Shown: one piece after another, positions 1-5,235 of the stretch
Position numbering within the stretch: position 1 is the stretch's first letter
Layout of the letters: each line of letters begins with the position of its first letter
Source: Methanobacteriota archaeon
GTDB taxonomy: Archaea > Halobacteriota > Methanosarcinia > Methanosarcinales > Methanoperedenaceae
NCBI GenBank assembly: GCA_018900975.1
Contig: JAHIFK010000115.1
Span: forward strand, 1-5,947
DNA: 5,947 nt
Reading direction: 5' to 3'
Notes under the pieces: model-generated
The model's database searches: none
Told to the model about the DNA's origin: nothing
The model's input: the letters and a program-made list of their open reading frames with translations, nothing else
Program-made: the position numbers and the translations under genes

Positions 1-727
1 CCAATCCCATAACGATCTGCACTTTGCCATTTATCCCATCTCGATTGTAACCATATTTCGCGAGAGGACAACTTTTTCCCTCAAAATATGATGAAGTTAT
101 GTCATAATAGATTTTTTCGGTTTTGATCCCATATGTTTGAGTTATTTTATCATAGATCTCTTTTTGAATAGGGATTGTGGTTTCTTCCTGCAGATAGGGA
201 AATGTTCTCAAGAAAAGTTTGTCGTTTACTTCAGAAGATTTGATATTTAGTAGGATCGGAAGCGCCGTTGTTTCAAACCAAGATGGTAATTTTCTCCTGC
301 TGCATGAATCACAGTTCCTATTTATCGCCATGATTTCAGCTAGTCGCCCCACATCGATTTTCCCTCCACCTTTTGTGGAATATTTGTTTATGATCTCACA
401 TATATCAAGTTTTTCGAATATCTTGTGCTGTGCTGCTACATCACCAAAATCCAGTACTTCTTTGATACTGATTTCGTCTATTAGATAACGGCTTTCTTTG
501 TATCCGAGCCGGTTTATTTCTTTATAAAATGAGTCTAAGAGCTTTGGTTCTTTTAATTCTTGAAGTTTTTTTTCAAGTTCGATTTTTCTTTCTCTGGTGA
601 GGTTGTCTAAACGCCCCACATATAACATCGTCTGATGTTTGAGCTTTCCCTGTTCTTTGTAGGTTCGATCCACTATGTAATAGGTGATTCCTTTTCTGGG
701 TCTTTTTGATAGGAAAATGGTGTTCAT
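1..727 (-). CDS. IS1634-type (IS4 superfamily) DDE transposase, N-terminal part, cut by window edge
   Basis: The frame read leftward from ATG at 727-725 stays open to base 1, giving 242 codons with no stop; the C-terminal part lies outside the window. The N-terminus has the pattern of IS1634-type transposases: a basic start, then ITYYIVDRTYKEQGKLKHQT and LYVGRLDNLTRE at about residues 14-45, followed by a lysine/glutamate-rich helix (46-62). Near the edge, YYDITSSYFEG (207-217) contains the probable first catalytic aspartate, D209, and GYNRDGINGKVQIVMGL (226-242) matches the conserved stretch after it. The remaining D and E of the triad are outside the window, so activity cannot be judged. 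A GGAG lies directly against the ATG (728-731), too close for normal Shine-Dalgarno use, and no earlier ATG or GTG occurs in frame before a stop at 752-754. It would catalyse cut-and-paste transposition of its own element. Confidence 0.87.
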   Translation of the reverse strand, partial: MNTIFLSKRPRKGITYYIVDRTYKEQGKLKHQTMLYVGRLDNLTRERKIELEKKLQELKEPKLLDSFYKEINRLGYKESRYLIDEISIKEVLDFGDVAAQHKIFEKLDICEIINKYSTKGGGKIDVGRLAEIMAINRNCDSCSRRKLPSWFETTALPILLNIKSSEVNDKLFLRTFPYLQEETTIPIQKEIYDKITQTYGIKTEKIYYDITSSYFEGKSCPLAKYGYNRDGINGKVQIVMGL

Positions 728-737
728 CTCCTTGGTT

Positions 738-810
738 TTGGTCTTAGTTACTTATAGGTTTTAATGGTATATATAGTTATCTATTGACATTATTATTGGT
801 CTTAGTTACT
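738..810. repeat. 15-base direct repeat (738-752 and 796-810) at the 5' end of the IS element
   Basis: TTGGTCTTAGTTACT occurs twice, at 738-752 and 796-810, identical and in the same orientation, 58 bases apart from start to start. The outer copy is a candidate for the terminal repeat of the IS element, whose other end is not in the window. The inner copy lies between the transposase TATA box and its start codon. The exact element boundary and any target-site duplication cannot be fixed from one end. Confidence 0.6.
766..777 (-). promoter_or_regulatory. TATA box of the transposase gene
   Basis: On the minus strand an alternating TATATATA (768-775) lies in an AT-rich stretch about 40 bases before the transposase ATG. 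An archaeal start site about 25 bases downstream of the box centre would fall near 746, inside the inner copy of the 15-base repeat, giving a leader of about 20 bases. Confidence 0.5.
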
Positions 811-815
811 AGGTT

Positions 816-865
816 AAAAAAAAGTGTTTTCGAGTGTGGAGGACTATAGTGAAAGTGTAAAAAAA
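816..865 (-). terminator. T-tracts after the nucleotidyltransferase gene
   Basis: Read on the minus strand, downstream of the stop at 882, there is a run of seven T (859-865) and then a run of eight T (816-823). Archaeal RNA polymerase terminates at such T-tracts without needing a hairpin, and none is seen here. They would end the minus-strand transcript before it enters the IS element. Confidence 0.45.
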
Positions 866-881
866 TACAGACAGATGAGTT

Positions 882-1823
882 TTAGGTTAAGTAGTGTCTA
901 AGACAGGTTTTAAGCAGCGTCAATGACCGTATCCACTCCCCTTTAGGTTCTCTCGTTGTCCCGACAACAAGCCTTTTAATATCCCCCAGCGCCTCAACCA
1001 TTCCGCGCGCCTCTATCCTCTCTCCTACCAGAGCCTGTCCTGCATAAGTATGGGTATATGACAGCACGTAACTGATCTCTGGATGGTCTATTTCATAAAT
1101 CGCGGGGCTGTCGAATGAAAAATCAGCATTTGTGACAGTGGCTTCGATGGTCGCAGGTGCAATATCCACTCCTCTTGCGCAGGGTACGATATCCTCCCAG
1201 TCCCTCACGTACAGGAGGTCAAAATAAGTCCCGTCAACCATTCCCCTGTTCCCTTTCCTTCGCTCATGAACAAGAAATTCCTCAAATGATAATTCAGGTC
1301 TGCGCTTATTATATATTTCATGCCACATCTCCTCGCTTATCTCTTTGATGGGGTCTTTTTCTTCTTTTGCCTTCGCCAGAATATCCCGCGCTGTGAACCA
1401 TGAACTGCCGTAAACGATAAAATCGATGTCTGAGGTCTCATTCTGAAGGTCTGCAAGAAGCGATCCTGTCACTCCCATTTTGTCCTGTTTTATGCCTGTG
1501 CTCAGTGTTTTCACGATGTCCTTTACCTTCGGGTGTTCTTTCATGATAAGTGGCAGTCTCCTGTCAGGTGCAAGTATGTGTTTGACGTGCTCCCAGGGCA
1601 CGACGTGGACATCTTTTACCCATTCTGGGCGGGAGGCTTTCATGAACGTGAATGCTTCGTCAAAATCGAACTTGCGGTATTTTTTATGCACGCCTCTTGA
1701 GCCATTGGGGTCAGGCACGTACCTGAGAACCGAACGAGCGCCATCTTCATGGCAATAATCAGCAACTGCGAATATCCAGTCGTCATCGGTAATTATGAAA
1801 TCGCGCAGCCTTGTTTTGAACAT
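882..1823 (-). CDS. Predicted archaeal nucleotidyltransferase (COG1665-like)
   Basis: A 313-residue soluble protein. Its centre has the polymerase-beta-type nucleotidyltransferase signature: GVTGS at 117-121, then DIDF at 132-135 with metal-binding aspartates D132 and D134. A likely third acidic residue is D202 in the strand YFDLLYV (200-206). The N-terminal part (1-95) and the C-terminal part (about 215-313, with SYTHTYAGQALVGERIEARG) are not part of the minimal catalytic fold and resemble an archaeal family annotated only as predicted nucleotidyltransferase. The chemistry expected is transfer of a nucleotide to an unknown acceptor; the substrate cannot be told from sequence. ATG at 1823 is chosen because it fits a leaderless transcript from the TATA box at 1842-1855; no Shine-Dalgarno precedes it. 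It follows vapC in the same direction with 46 bases between them and has its own promoter, so it need not be part of that operon. The COG assignment is from memory. Confidence 0.8.
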   Translation of the reverse strand: MFKTRLRDFIITDDDWIFAVADYCHEDGARSVLRYVPDPNGSRGVHKKYRKFDFDEAFTFMKASRPEWVKDVHVVPWEHVKHILAPDRRLPLIMKEHPKVKDIVKTLSTGIKQDKMGVTGSLLADLQNETSDIDFIVYGSSWFTARDILAKAKEEKDPIKEISEEMWHEIYNKRRPELSFEEFLVHERRKGNRGMVDGTYFDLLYVRDWEDIVPCARGVDIAPATIEATVTNADFSFDSPAIYEIDHPEISYVLSYTHTYAGQALVGERIEARGMVEALGDIKRLVVGTTREPKGEWIRSLTLLKTCLRHYLT

Positions 1824-1841
1824 TGGTGCTTGATTGGGGCA

Positions 1842-1855
1842 GGTTTATTTAAACC
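1842..1855 (-). promoter_or_regulatory. TATA box of the nucleotidyltransferase gene, within a perfect palindrome
   Basis: GGTTTA-TT-TAAACC is a perfect 6-base inverted repeat around two bases, and its core reads TTTAAATAAA on the minus strand. Its centre is about 25 bases before the ATG at 1823, the usual archaeal distance from TATA box to start site, so the mRNA is predicted to begin at or within a base or two of the start codon. Confidence 0.6.
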
Positions 1856-1869
1856 AATTGCTTTTTTTC

Positions 1870-2277
1870 TCACCTGCCCATTTTTAAAGCAGTCTTCAGG
1901 TTAATTGGCTTGATGATATTTTTGACTGCGTCAAAATGACAGTCGTCTGTTAAAACATGCTTGATATTTTCATTTATGCCGGTTGCAGCTATAAGAGCAT
2001 CGCCAAGAGGGAGCTTATAGGTCATGTGCAGTTCACCTGCGCGTATTGCTATTGTACGATCAGTATCTATGATCTCCAGGTTTAATGAGAGCAATTCGTT
2101 TACTTTTTTCTTGTAAATGTCCTCACCAAGGAAAATGAGCAATTCAGCCAGGGTAGTAACTGAAATTACGCCGGTGATTTTTTCATCATCCAGGGCCTGT
2201 GAAAGTTTATCATACGAACTGTCTTTGCTTGTGAGAAGCTCCAAAATATGCATTGTATCAATCAGGATCTTGTTCAT
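1870..2277 (-). CDS. vapC: VapC-type PIN-domain ribonuclease toxin
   Basis: A 135-residue single-domain PIN protein, the usual length for VapC. The acidic active-site residues are in place: D7 in ILIDTMHILELL, E45 in TTLAELL, D93 in LPLGDALIAATG, and D111/D112 in HVLTDDCHFDAV. PIN toxins use these residues to bind Mg2+ or Mn2+ and cleave RNA, often tRNA or rRNA; the target here is unknown. The ATG at 2277 is five bases after the vapB stop codon. A GGAG at 2287-2290, inside the end of vapB and nine bases before the ATG, is a good ribosome-binding site, which points to coupled translation from one mRNA. No T-tract follows it on the minus strand, so some read-through into the nucleotidyltransferase gene is possible. 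All catalytic residues are present, so the toxin is probably active and held in check by the upstream antitoxin. Confidence 0.88.
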   Translation of the reverse strand: MNKILIDTMHILELLTSKDSSYDKLSQALDDEKITGVISVTTLAELLIFLGEDIYKKKVNELLSLNLEIIDTDRTIAIRAGELHMTYKLPLGDALIAATGINENIKHVLTDDCHFDAVKNIIKPINLKTALKMGR

Positions 2278-2282
2278 CTATT

Positions 2283-2510
2283 TTATCTCCAATTCTCTCG
2301 CATATCTCTTAGTTTCTTTCTCGCTTCTTCCGGTGTAAATAATGGCTTTACTGATCCGCAGATGTCTACCCATTTTGTTCTCGGTTTAATTATTATAAAT
2401 TTATCCTCCTCTATGAAGGTAACTTTCTCGCCTGTTTTAAACCCATATTTTTTCCTGAGCCTTGACGGTATTACTATCTGTCCTTTTGTGCTTACTCTTG
2501 ATGTTTCCAT
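2283..2510 (-). CDS. vapB: VapB-type antitoxin, AbrB/SpoVT swapped-hairpin family
   Basis: A 75-residue protein. Residues 3-45 form a textbook AbrB/MazE-type DNA-binding domain: SRVSTKGQIVIPSRLRKKYG, then FKTGEKVTFIEEDKFIIIKP. The charged tail (about 46-75, ending EEARKKLRDMRENWR) is the part that in this family wraps around and blocks the PIN toxin. It is the first gene of the operon and is followed by vapC after five bases. The AbrB domain normally dimerises and represses its own promoter, with the toxin as co-repressor. Three phased 7-base repeats directly before the start codon are the obvious candidate operator. The ATG at 2510 is supported by the conserved N-terminus; only a weak GGTG (2518-2521) lies before it. 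Confidence 0.9.
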   Translation of the reverse strand: METSRVSTKGQIVIPSRLRKKYGFKTGEKVTFIEEDKFIIIKPRTKWVDICGSVKPLFTPEEARKKLRDMRENWR

Positions 2511-2537
2511 GTTTTACACCGTTTTACTATGTTTTAC
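2511..2537 (-). repeat. Three phased 7-base repeats, candidate VapB operator
   Basis: GTTTTAC on the plus strand (GTAAAAC toward vapB) starts at 2511, 2521 and 2531, giving three identical copies with an exact 10-base period. The first copy touches the vapB start codon, and the predicted transcription start (about 2524) lies within the array. Sites one helical turn apart put bound dimers on one face of the DNA, which suits cooperative autorepression by VapB or VapBC. Confidence 0.6.
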
Positions 2538-2542
2538 TTTAT

Positions 2543-2560
2543 GGATTATATACCTTATCA
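2543..2560 (-). promoter_or_regulatory. vapBC promoter (BRE and TATA box)
   Basis: The minus strand reads TGATAAGGTATATAATCC from 2560 to 2543: a purine-rich BRE-like stretch followed directly by a strong TATA box. A start site about 25 bases downstream falls near 2524, leaving a leader of about 14 bases before the vapB ATG. Confidence 0.6.
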
Positions 2561-2597
2561 TATCCTGATTGGTGACAACATCTTGTTTTCAGGGAAG

Positions 2598-2609
2598 TTT
2601 TATATATTG
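2598..2609 (+). promoter_or_regulatory. TATA box of the TRAM-domain gene
   Basis: TTTTATATATTG on the plus strand is a good archaeal TATA box. A start site about 25 bases after its centre is predicted near 2628, just at the 5' edge of the 2629-2648 hairpin. This promoter is divergent from the vapBC promoter about 45 bases to the left. Confidence 0.55.
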
Positions 2610-2628
2610 TAAGGATGTAATTCTGTGA

Positions 2629-2648
2629 GATTAGAGACAGCTCTAATC
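2629..2648 (+). promoter_or_regulatory. Perfect 8-base hairpin at the predicted 5' end of the TRAM-gene mRNA
   Basis: GATTAGAG (2629-2636) and CTCTAATC (2641-2648) are exact reverse complements around an ACAG loop. With transcription predicted to start near 2628, the stem would sit at the very 5' terminus of the mRNA, about 20 bases before the start codon and clear of the ribosome-binding site at 2656-2664. No T-run follows, so it is not a terminator. Confidence 0.55.
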
Positions 2649-2655
2649 AAAATGT

Positions 2656-2664
2656 AAGGATGTG
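2656..2664 (+). promoter_or_regulatory. Ribosome-binding site of the TRAM-domain gene
   Basis: AAGGATGTG matches the archaeal consensus AGGAGGTG at seven of eight positions. It lies five bases before the GTG at 2670 and eight before the ATG at 2673, so it supports either start codon and does not decide between them. Confidence 0.55.
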
Positions 2665-2669
2665 TAATT

Positions 2670-2876
2670 GTGATGACAGACCAGGAAAAAAGCTCTCCGG
2701 TAACAGTCGGGGAGACTTATGATGTAACGATAGAAGGAATTGCTCAAAAGGGCGACGGCATCGCAAAAGTTGAAGGCTTTGTCGTATTTGTCCCAGGGAC
2801 GAAAGTCGGGGACAAGATAACGATCAAAGTGGAAAAGGTTCTGCGAAAATTTGCTTTCGGAGTAAAGGTAGAATAG
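2670..2876 (+). CDS. Small stand-alone TRAM-domain RNA-binding protein
   Basis: A 68-residue protein (or 67 if the ATG at 2673 is used instead of the GTG at 2670). After a short polar N-terminus (1-10) almost the whole length is one TRAM domain: VGETYDVTIEGIAQKGDGIA (13-32), VEGFVVFVPGTKVGDKITIK (34-53), then VEKVLRKFAFGVKVE. The QKGDGIA and VFVPGTKVGD elements are the hallmark of this OB-like fold, which binds RNA in tRNA-modifying enzymes. Single-domain TRAM proteins are common in Euryarchaeota and in methanogens have been described as RNA chaperones, some cold-responsive. Here that role is by family; nothing in the sequence names the RNA target. The gene is divergent from vapBC and convergent with the helicase. 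Its leader carries a terminal hairpin that could affect mRNA stability or temperature response. Confidence 0.9.
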   Translation: MMTDQEKSSPVTVGETYDVTIEGIAQKGDGIAKVEGFVVFVPGTKVGDKITIKVEKVLRKFAFGVKVE

Positions 2877-2882
2877 GTATAT

Positions 2883-5063
2883 TCAACTATTACCTTTTAC
2901 ATTATTTTTTCTAATATCATTAAAAAAGTTCATAAGTGAATACTTTACGCGCTCAGGCGCCACATCGACGATTTCTGCCCTTTCCTCTTCGGGAAAAATA
3001 TTGAATACAGAATACTTTCCCAGCGTTTTCGCCGAGGTGGATGTATAGCGCCCGTCCAGCAGTACCCTGACGCCGTAGTCAAAGGGCGATCGCACCACCC
3101 TTCCGAGCGCCTGCCTGACTTTTCTTATTGTGGGTATCTCGACGGCATAATCCCAGCCGTGCCCGAACTGTGCTTCATACGCAGATTCAACTGCGCGCAT
3201 CCTGTCGTTGAGAGCGGGATAGCCTACACCCACGATAACCACTGTCCTTCCTCTTCCATCCTTATAGTCAACGCCTTCGGTGAGCGTTCCCCACATGTAT
3301 GATATGAGAACTGCTTTCTTTCCCATTTCTCCAAGGCTGAAGAATTCGTCCCTGATCGATTGGGCTGAGACCCCGACCTCGTCAAGGAAGACCGGAACAT
3401 TGCATTTTATCCTGTTTTTGTACTGCGTAGCTTCATAAAAGCTCGGGAAAAATATCAGCACATTCCCGTCTGACTGTTCGATGATATCTGTAAGCGTTCT
3501 TGTAATGACCTCTTTTGTTTGCGGATTGTCCCTGTCTTTTGCAAAAAGCGGGGGGACAGATACGCTTATTGTCATCCTTTTTTCTTTTGGGAAGGTAAGG
3601 CCATAGGATAATTCGCAAGTCTCACGGCTGATCCCCAGTGTGGCTTTTATTGTCTCAAAAGGAGCAAGAGTGGCTGACATCAGGACTGCGGCGTGGAGTC
3701 CATCAAATAAGGGCGCTGTAACGTTTTTCGGGATGCATGAAAAGAGTTCAAGCCGTCCGTATATCTCGCTGTTCTGGCGCCTTACGTTCAATATCGGATA
3801 ATAACTATTATCGTTTGAGAATTTCATGTAATCGTGAAGGAAGCGTGCAGCTGCCAGGCTGCTTGAGATCTTTTTTACCGGGCTTTTTCCTTCTATGAAT
3901 TGTTTTTCATACAAAGCGTCAATAGATACTCCTAAACTGCGAATGTGTTCAATTGTTTCATCTATCTTTTTTATTCCGCCTCTTTCAAGCGCCTTGAGGA
4001 ACTTTGCCCTGAACATATCCATACGTTCTTCAGGGTCAGCGATCCTCAGGTCATGCCAGTCTTTACCTATCCTTTCCCGTTCACCGAATTTTTTATCAAG
4101 GATTAAATTGTACGTTCCGCAAAGAGTATCAAGAAGTACGCGAAGGAAAGTTTCTATATCCTCCGATCGCACGGTATCCCTGTTTGCCTCAACCTCATCA
4201 AGCGCCCTGTTAATTGTCAGTTCAGAAAGCGTCAGGGAGGAGTGCGAGCGCGCTGAAGATTCAAGATTATGCGCCTCGTCAAATATCGCTATAATATCCT
4301 TAAGTTCCTTTTCCATCCATCCCAGCACGTTGGCGCGGATATCTTCGTCAAGAAAGTGGTTGTAATTGCATATCAAAAGGTCTGCTTCTTTCAAGTACCT
4401 TTTAAGGAGTTCATATCCGCAGCAATCATTTGATAAAGCCCAGTCTGCAACTTCTTCAGGTGTCCGCACTCCTGAAAATAGCCATGAATGGAAATCATCA
4501 TTATCGTTCCTGAGCAGAGTAAAAAGCTTGTCGCAAGAGCTTTTTCGAAGGTCATGAAGCTGTCTTTCATATTTGTCCGATTCCCTGCTCAATTCTCGCT
4601 GAAGTTCTATGAGTCCCGATTCTTTCACTCTTTTTTGTTTATCTTTAACTGACTTCATCTCATTTTTAAGATGTGTGAGGTCTTTTTCCTGTTCCAGTAA
4701 TTTGTAGGTATTATCCCTCAGCAGGCTGCATGTATCGTAATCCATATTCGGTTTAGGGCACATCAGCATTTTGCCTTTCAGGACAATGACCTTGATATTG
4801 TTCTTTTTCTGTATTTCTCTTGCTTCTTCAATGAACTGCGCCATCTGCTGGTGAACATTTGTGGCTATGACAACAGTTTTTTTCTCAAGTTTTGCTATAT
4901 GGATGGAAGGGGCAAGAGCGCTGAGGGTTTTCCCTGTCCCGCACGCTCCTTCGAACAGGACGACCTGTTTCTTGATAAGCCCCCCATGGATTGCATCCAT
5001 AGCTTCAAGCTGGTTGGAATAGAATGAGCTTTTTGGGAAATAAGAAAGATAGTCCCTTTTCAT
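2883..5063 (-). CDS. XPD/Rad3-family Fe-S DNA helicase (superfamily 2)
   Basis: A 726-residue ATP-dependent helicase of the XPD/Rad3 group, expected to unwind DNA 5' to 3' in repair. Motifs in order: an FP...QLEAM start with Q18; Walker A GACGTGKT (39-46, K45); Walker B DEAH (262-265); SATL (463-466); EGVDYKDGRGRTVVIVGVGYP-type motif V (596-616); and motif VI QALGRVVRS (651-659, R655 and R658). Aligned by eye with human XPD, C102, C112, C177 and C215 occupy the four cluster positions; C215 lies in CGYELLKR...LLICNYNHFLD, like XPD CPYFLAR...VVVYSYHYLLD. The Fe-S domain is therefore probably intact. Between C112 and C177 there is a highly charged, probably coiled-coil stretch (about 120-175), longer than the 20 residues in human XPD. 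The arch region follows (about 270-420). Walker A has an unusual cysteine, C41. The ATG at 5063 fits a near-leaderless transcript from the TATA box at 5087-5094. The gene is monocistronic. DinG is a less likely alternative. Confidence 0.9.
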   Translation of the reverse strand: MKRDYLSYFPKSSFYSNQLEAMDAIHGGLIKKQVVLFEGACGTGKTLSALAPSIHIAKLEKKTVVIATNVHQQMAQFIEEAREIQKKNNIKVIVLKGKMLMCPKPNMDYDTCSLLRDNTYKLLEQEKDLTHLKNEMKSVKDKQKRVKESGLIELQRELSRESDKYERQLHDLRKSSCDKLFTLLRNDNDDFHSWLFSGVRTPEEVADWALSNDCCGYELLKRYLKEADLLICNYNHFLDEDIRANVLGWMEKELKDIIAIFDEAHNLESSARSHSSLTLSELTINRALDEVEANRDTVRSEDIETFLRVLLDTLCGTYNLILDKKFGERERIGKDWHDLRIADPEERMDMFRAKFLKALERGGIKKIDETIEHIRSLGVSIDALYEKQFIEGKSPVKKISSSLAAARFLHDYMKFSNDNSYYPILNVRRQNSEIYGRLELFSCIPKNVTAPLFDGLHAAVLMSATLAPFETIKATLGISRETCELSYGLTFPKEKRMTISVSVPPLFAKDRDNPQTKEVITRTLTDIIEQSDGNVLIFFPSFYEATQYKNRIKCNVPVFLDEVGVSAQSIRDEFFSLGEMGKKAVLISYMWGTLTEGVDYKDGRGRTVVIVGVGYPALNDRMRAVESAYEAQFGHGWDYAVEIPTIRKVRQALGRVVRSPFDYGVRVLLDGRYTSTSAKTLGKYSVFNIFPEEERAEIVDVAPERVKYSLMNFFNDIRKNNVKGNS

Positions 5064-5086
5064 TGGCTCACATACATTTCAGGAAT

Positions 5087-5094
5087 GATATAAA
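5087..5094 (-). promoter_or_regulatory. TATA box of the helicase gene
   Basis: TTTATATC on the minus strand is centred about 27 bases before the helicase ATG at 5063, so transcription should begin within a few bases of the start codon. No convincing Shine-Dalgarno precedes the ATG, which agrees with a leaderless or near-leaderless mRNA. Confidence 0.55.
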
Positions 5095-5128
5095 CAGTGC
5101 GATTGTTTTCCAACCGATCAGAGAGTCC

Positions 5129-5147
5129 TGCAAATATGAAATTTGCA
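5129..5147. promoter_or_regulatory. 19-base palindrome, candidate operator
   Basis: TGCAAAT (5129-5135) and ATTTGCA (5141-5147) are perfect inverted repeats around five bases. This is the usual geometry of a site for a dimeric helix-turn-helix regulator. It lies between the divergent helicase and DUF356-like promoters, about 35 bases upstream of the helicase TATA box, and directly abuts the tandem repeats that begin at 5148. Confidence 0.5.
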
Positions 5148-5191
5148 CTTTAATAGTACTTTAGTAGTACTTTAATAATACTTTAGTAACA
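5148..5191. repeat. Four tandem 11-base repeats, consensus CTTTARTARTA
   Basis: Units start at 5148, 5159, 5170 and 5181: CTTTAATAGTA, CTTTAGTAGTA, CTTTAATAATA and CTTTAGTAACA. The A/G at the sixth base alternates, which gives a second-order period of 22 bases. The array ends seven bases before the TATA box of the downstream gene, so it covers the upstream and BRE side of that promoter. The 11-base period places the units on nearly one face of the helix. Confidence 0.75.
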
Positions 5192-5197
5192 CTCTTG

Positions 5198-5207
5198 TTT
5201 ATATAAA
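5198..5207 (+). promoter_or_regulatory. TATA box of the DUF356-like gene
   Basis: TTTATATAAA is a near-ideal archaeal TATA box. The predicted start site, about 25 bases after its centre, is near 5228, leaving a leader of only about eight bases before the ATG at 5236. Confidence 0.65.
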
Positions 5208-5235
5208 TGCTACGAGATAACATAGTTGGTAAAAA

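Larger units (their letters stand above)
2608..2669 (+). repeat. Near-duplicate ribosome-binding-site segments flanking the TRAM-gene hairpin
   Basis: TGTAAGGATGTAATT at 2608-2622 returns as TGTAAGGATGTGTAATT at 2653-2669, differing only by a two-base insertion. The second copy holds the ribosome-binding site of the TRAM gene. The first lies between the TATA box and the predicted start site, so it would not be in the mRNA unless transcription starts further upstream. Confidence 0.5.

Noticed and set aside
219..488. Plus-strand open frame of 89 codons
   Set aside because: It lies antisense within the transposase frame, which matches a known family; the plus-strand translation shows no family pattern and no promoter.
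811..881. Possible small gene between the IS element and the nucleotidyltransferase
   Set aside because: The stretch is short and A-rich with no credible start, ribosome-binding site and frame together; it is better explained as terminator tracts.
1480..1758. Plus-strand open frame of 92 codons, and another at 1157-1348
   Set aside because: Both are opposite the nucleotidyltransferase gene and show no recognisable domain.
2117..2568. Two overlapping plus-strand open frames with hydrophobic stretches
   Set aside because: They are antisense to vapB and vapC; the apparent membrane segments are reverse-strand reads of lysine- and glutamate-rich coding sequence.
2629..2648. Hairpin as a rho-independent-type terminator
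   Set aside because: No T-run follows and it lies upstream of an open reading frame at the predicted mRNA 5' end.
3895..4557. Plus-strand open frames of 156 and 63 codons
   Set aside because: They are serine-rich translations opposite the helicase, typical of antisense shadow frames; the helicase has all its motifs.
5148..5191. Tandem repeats as a small CRISPR array
   Set aside because: The units are contiguous 11-mers without spacers and no cas gene is nearby.
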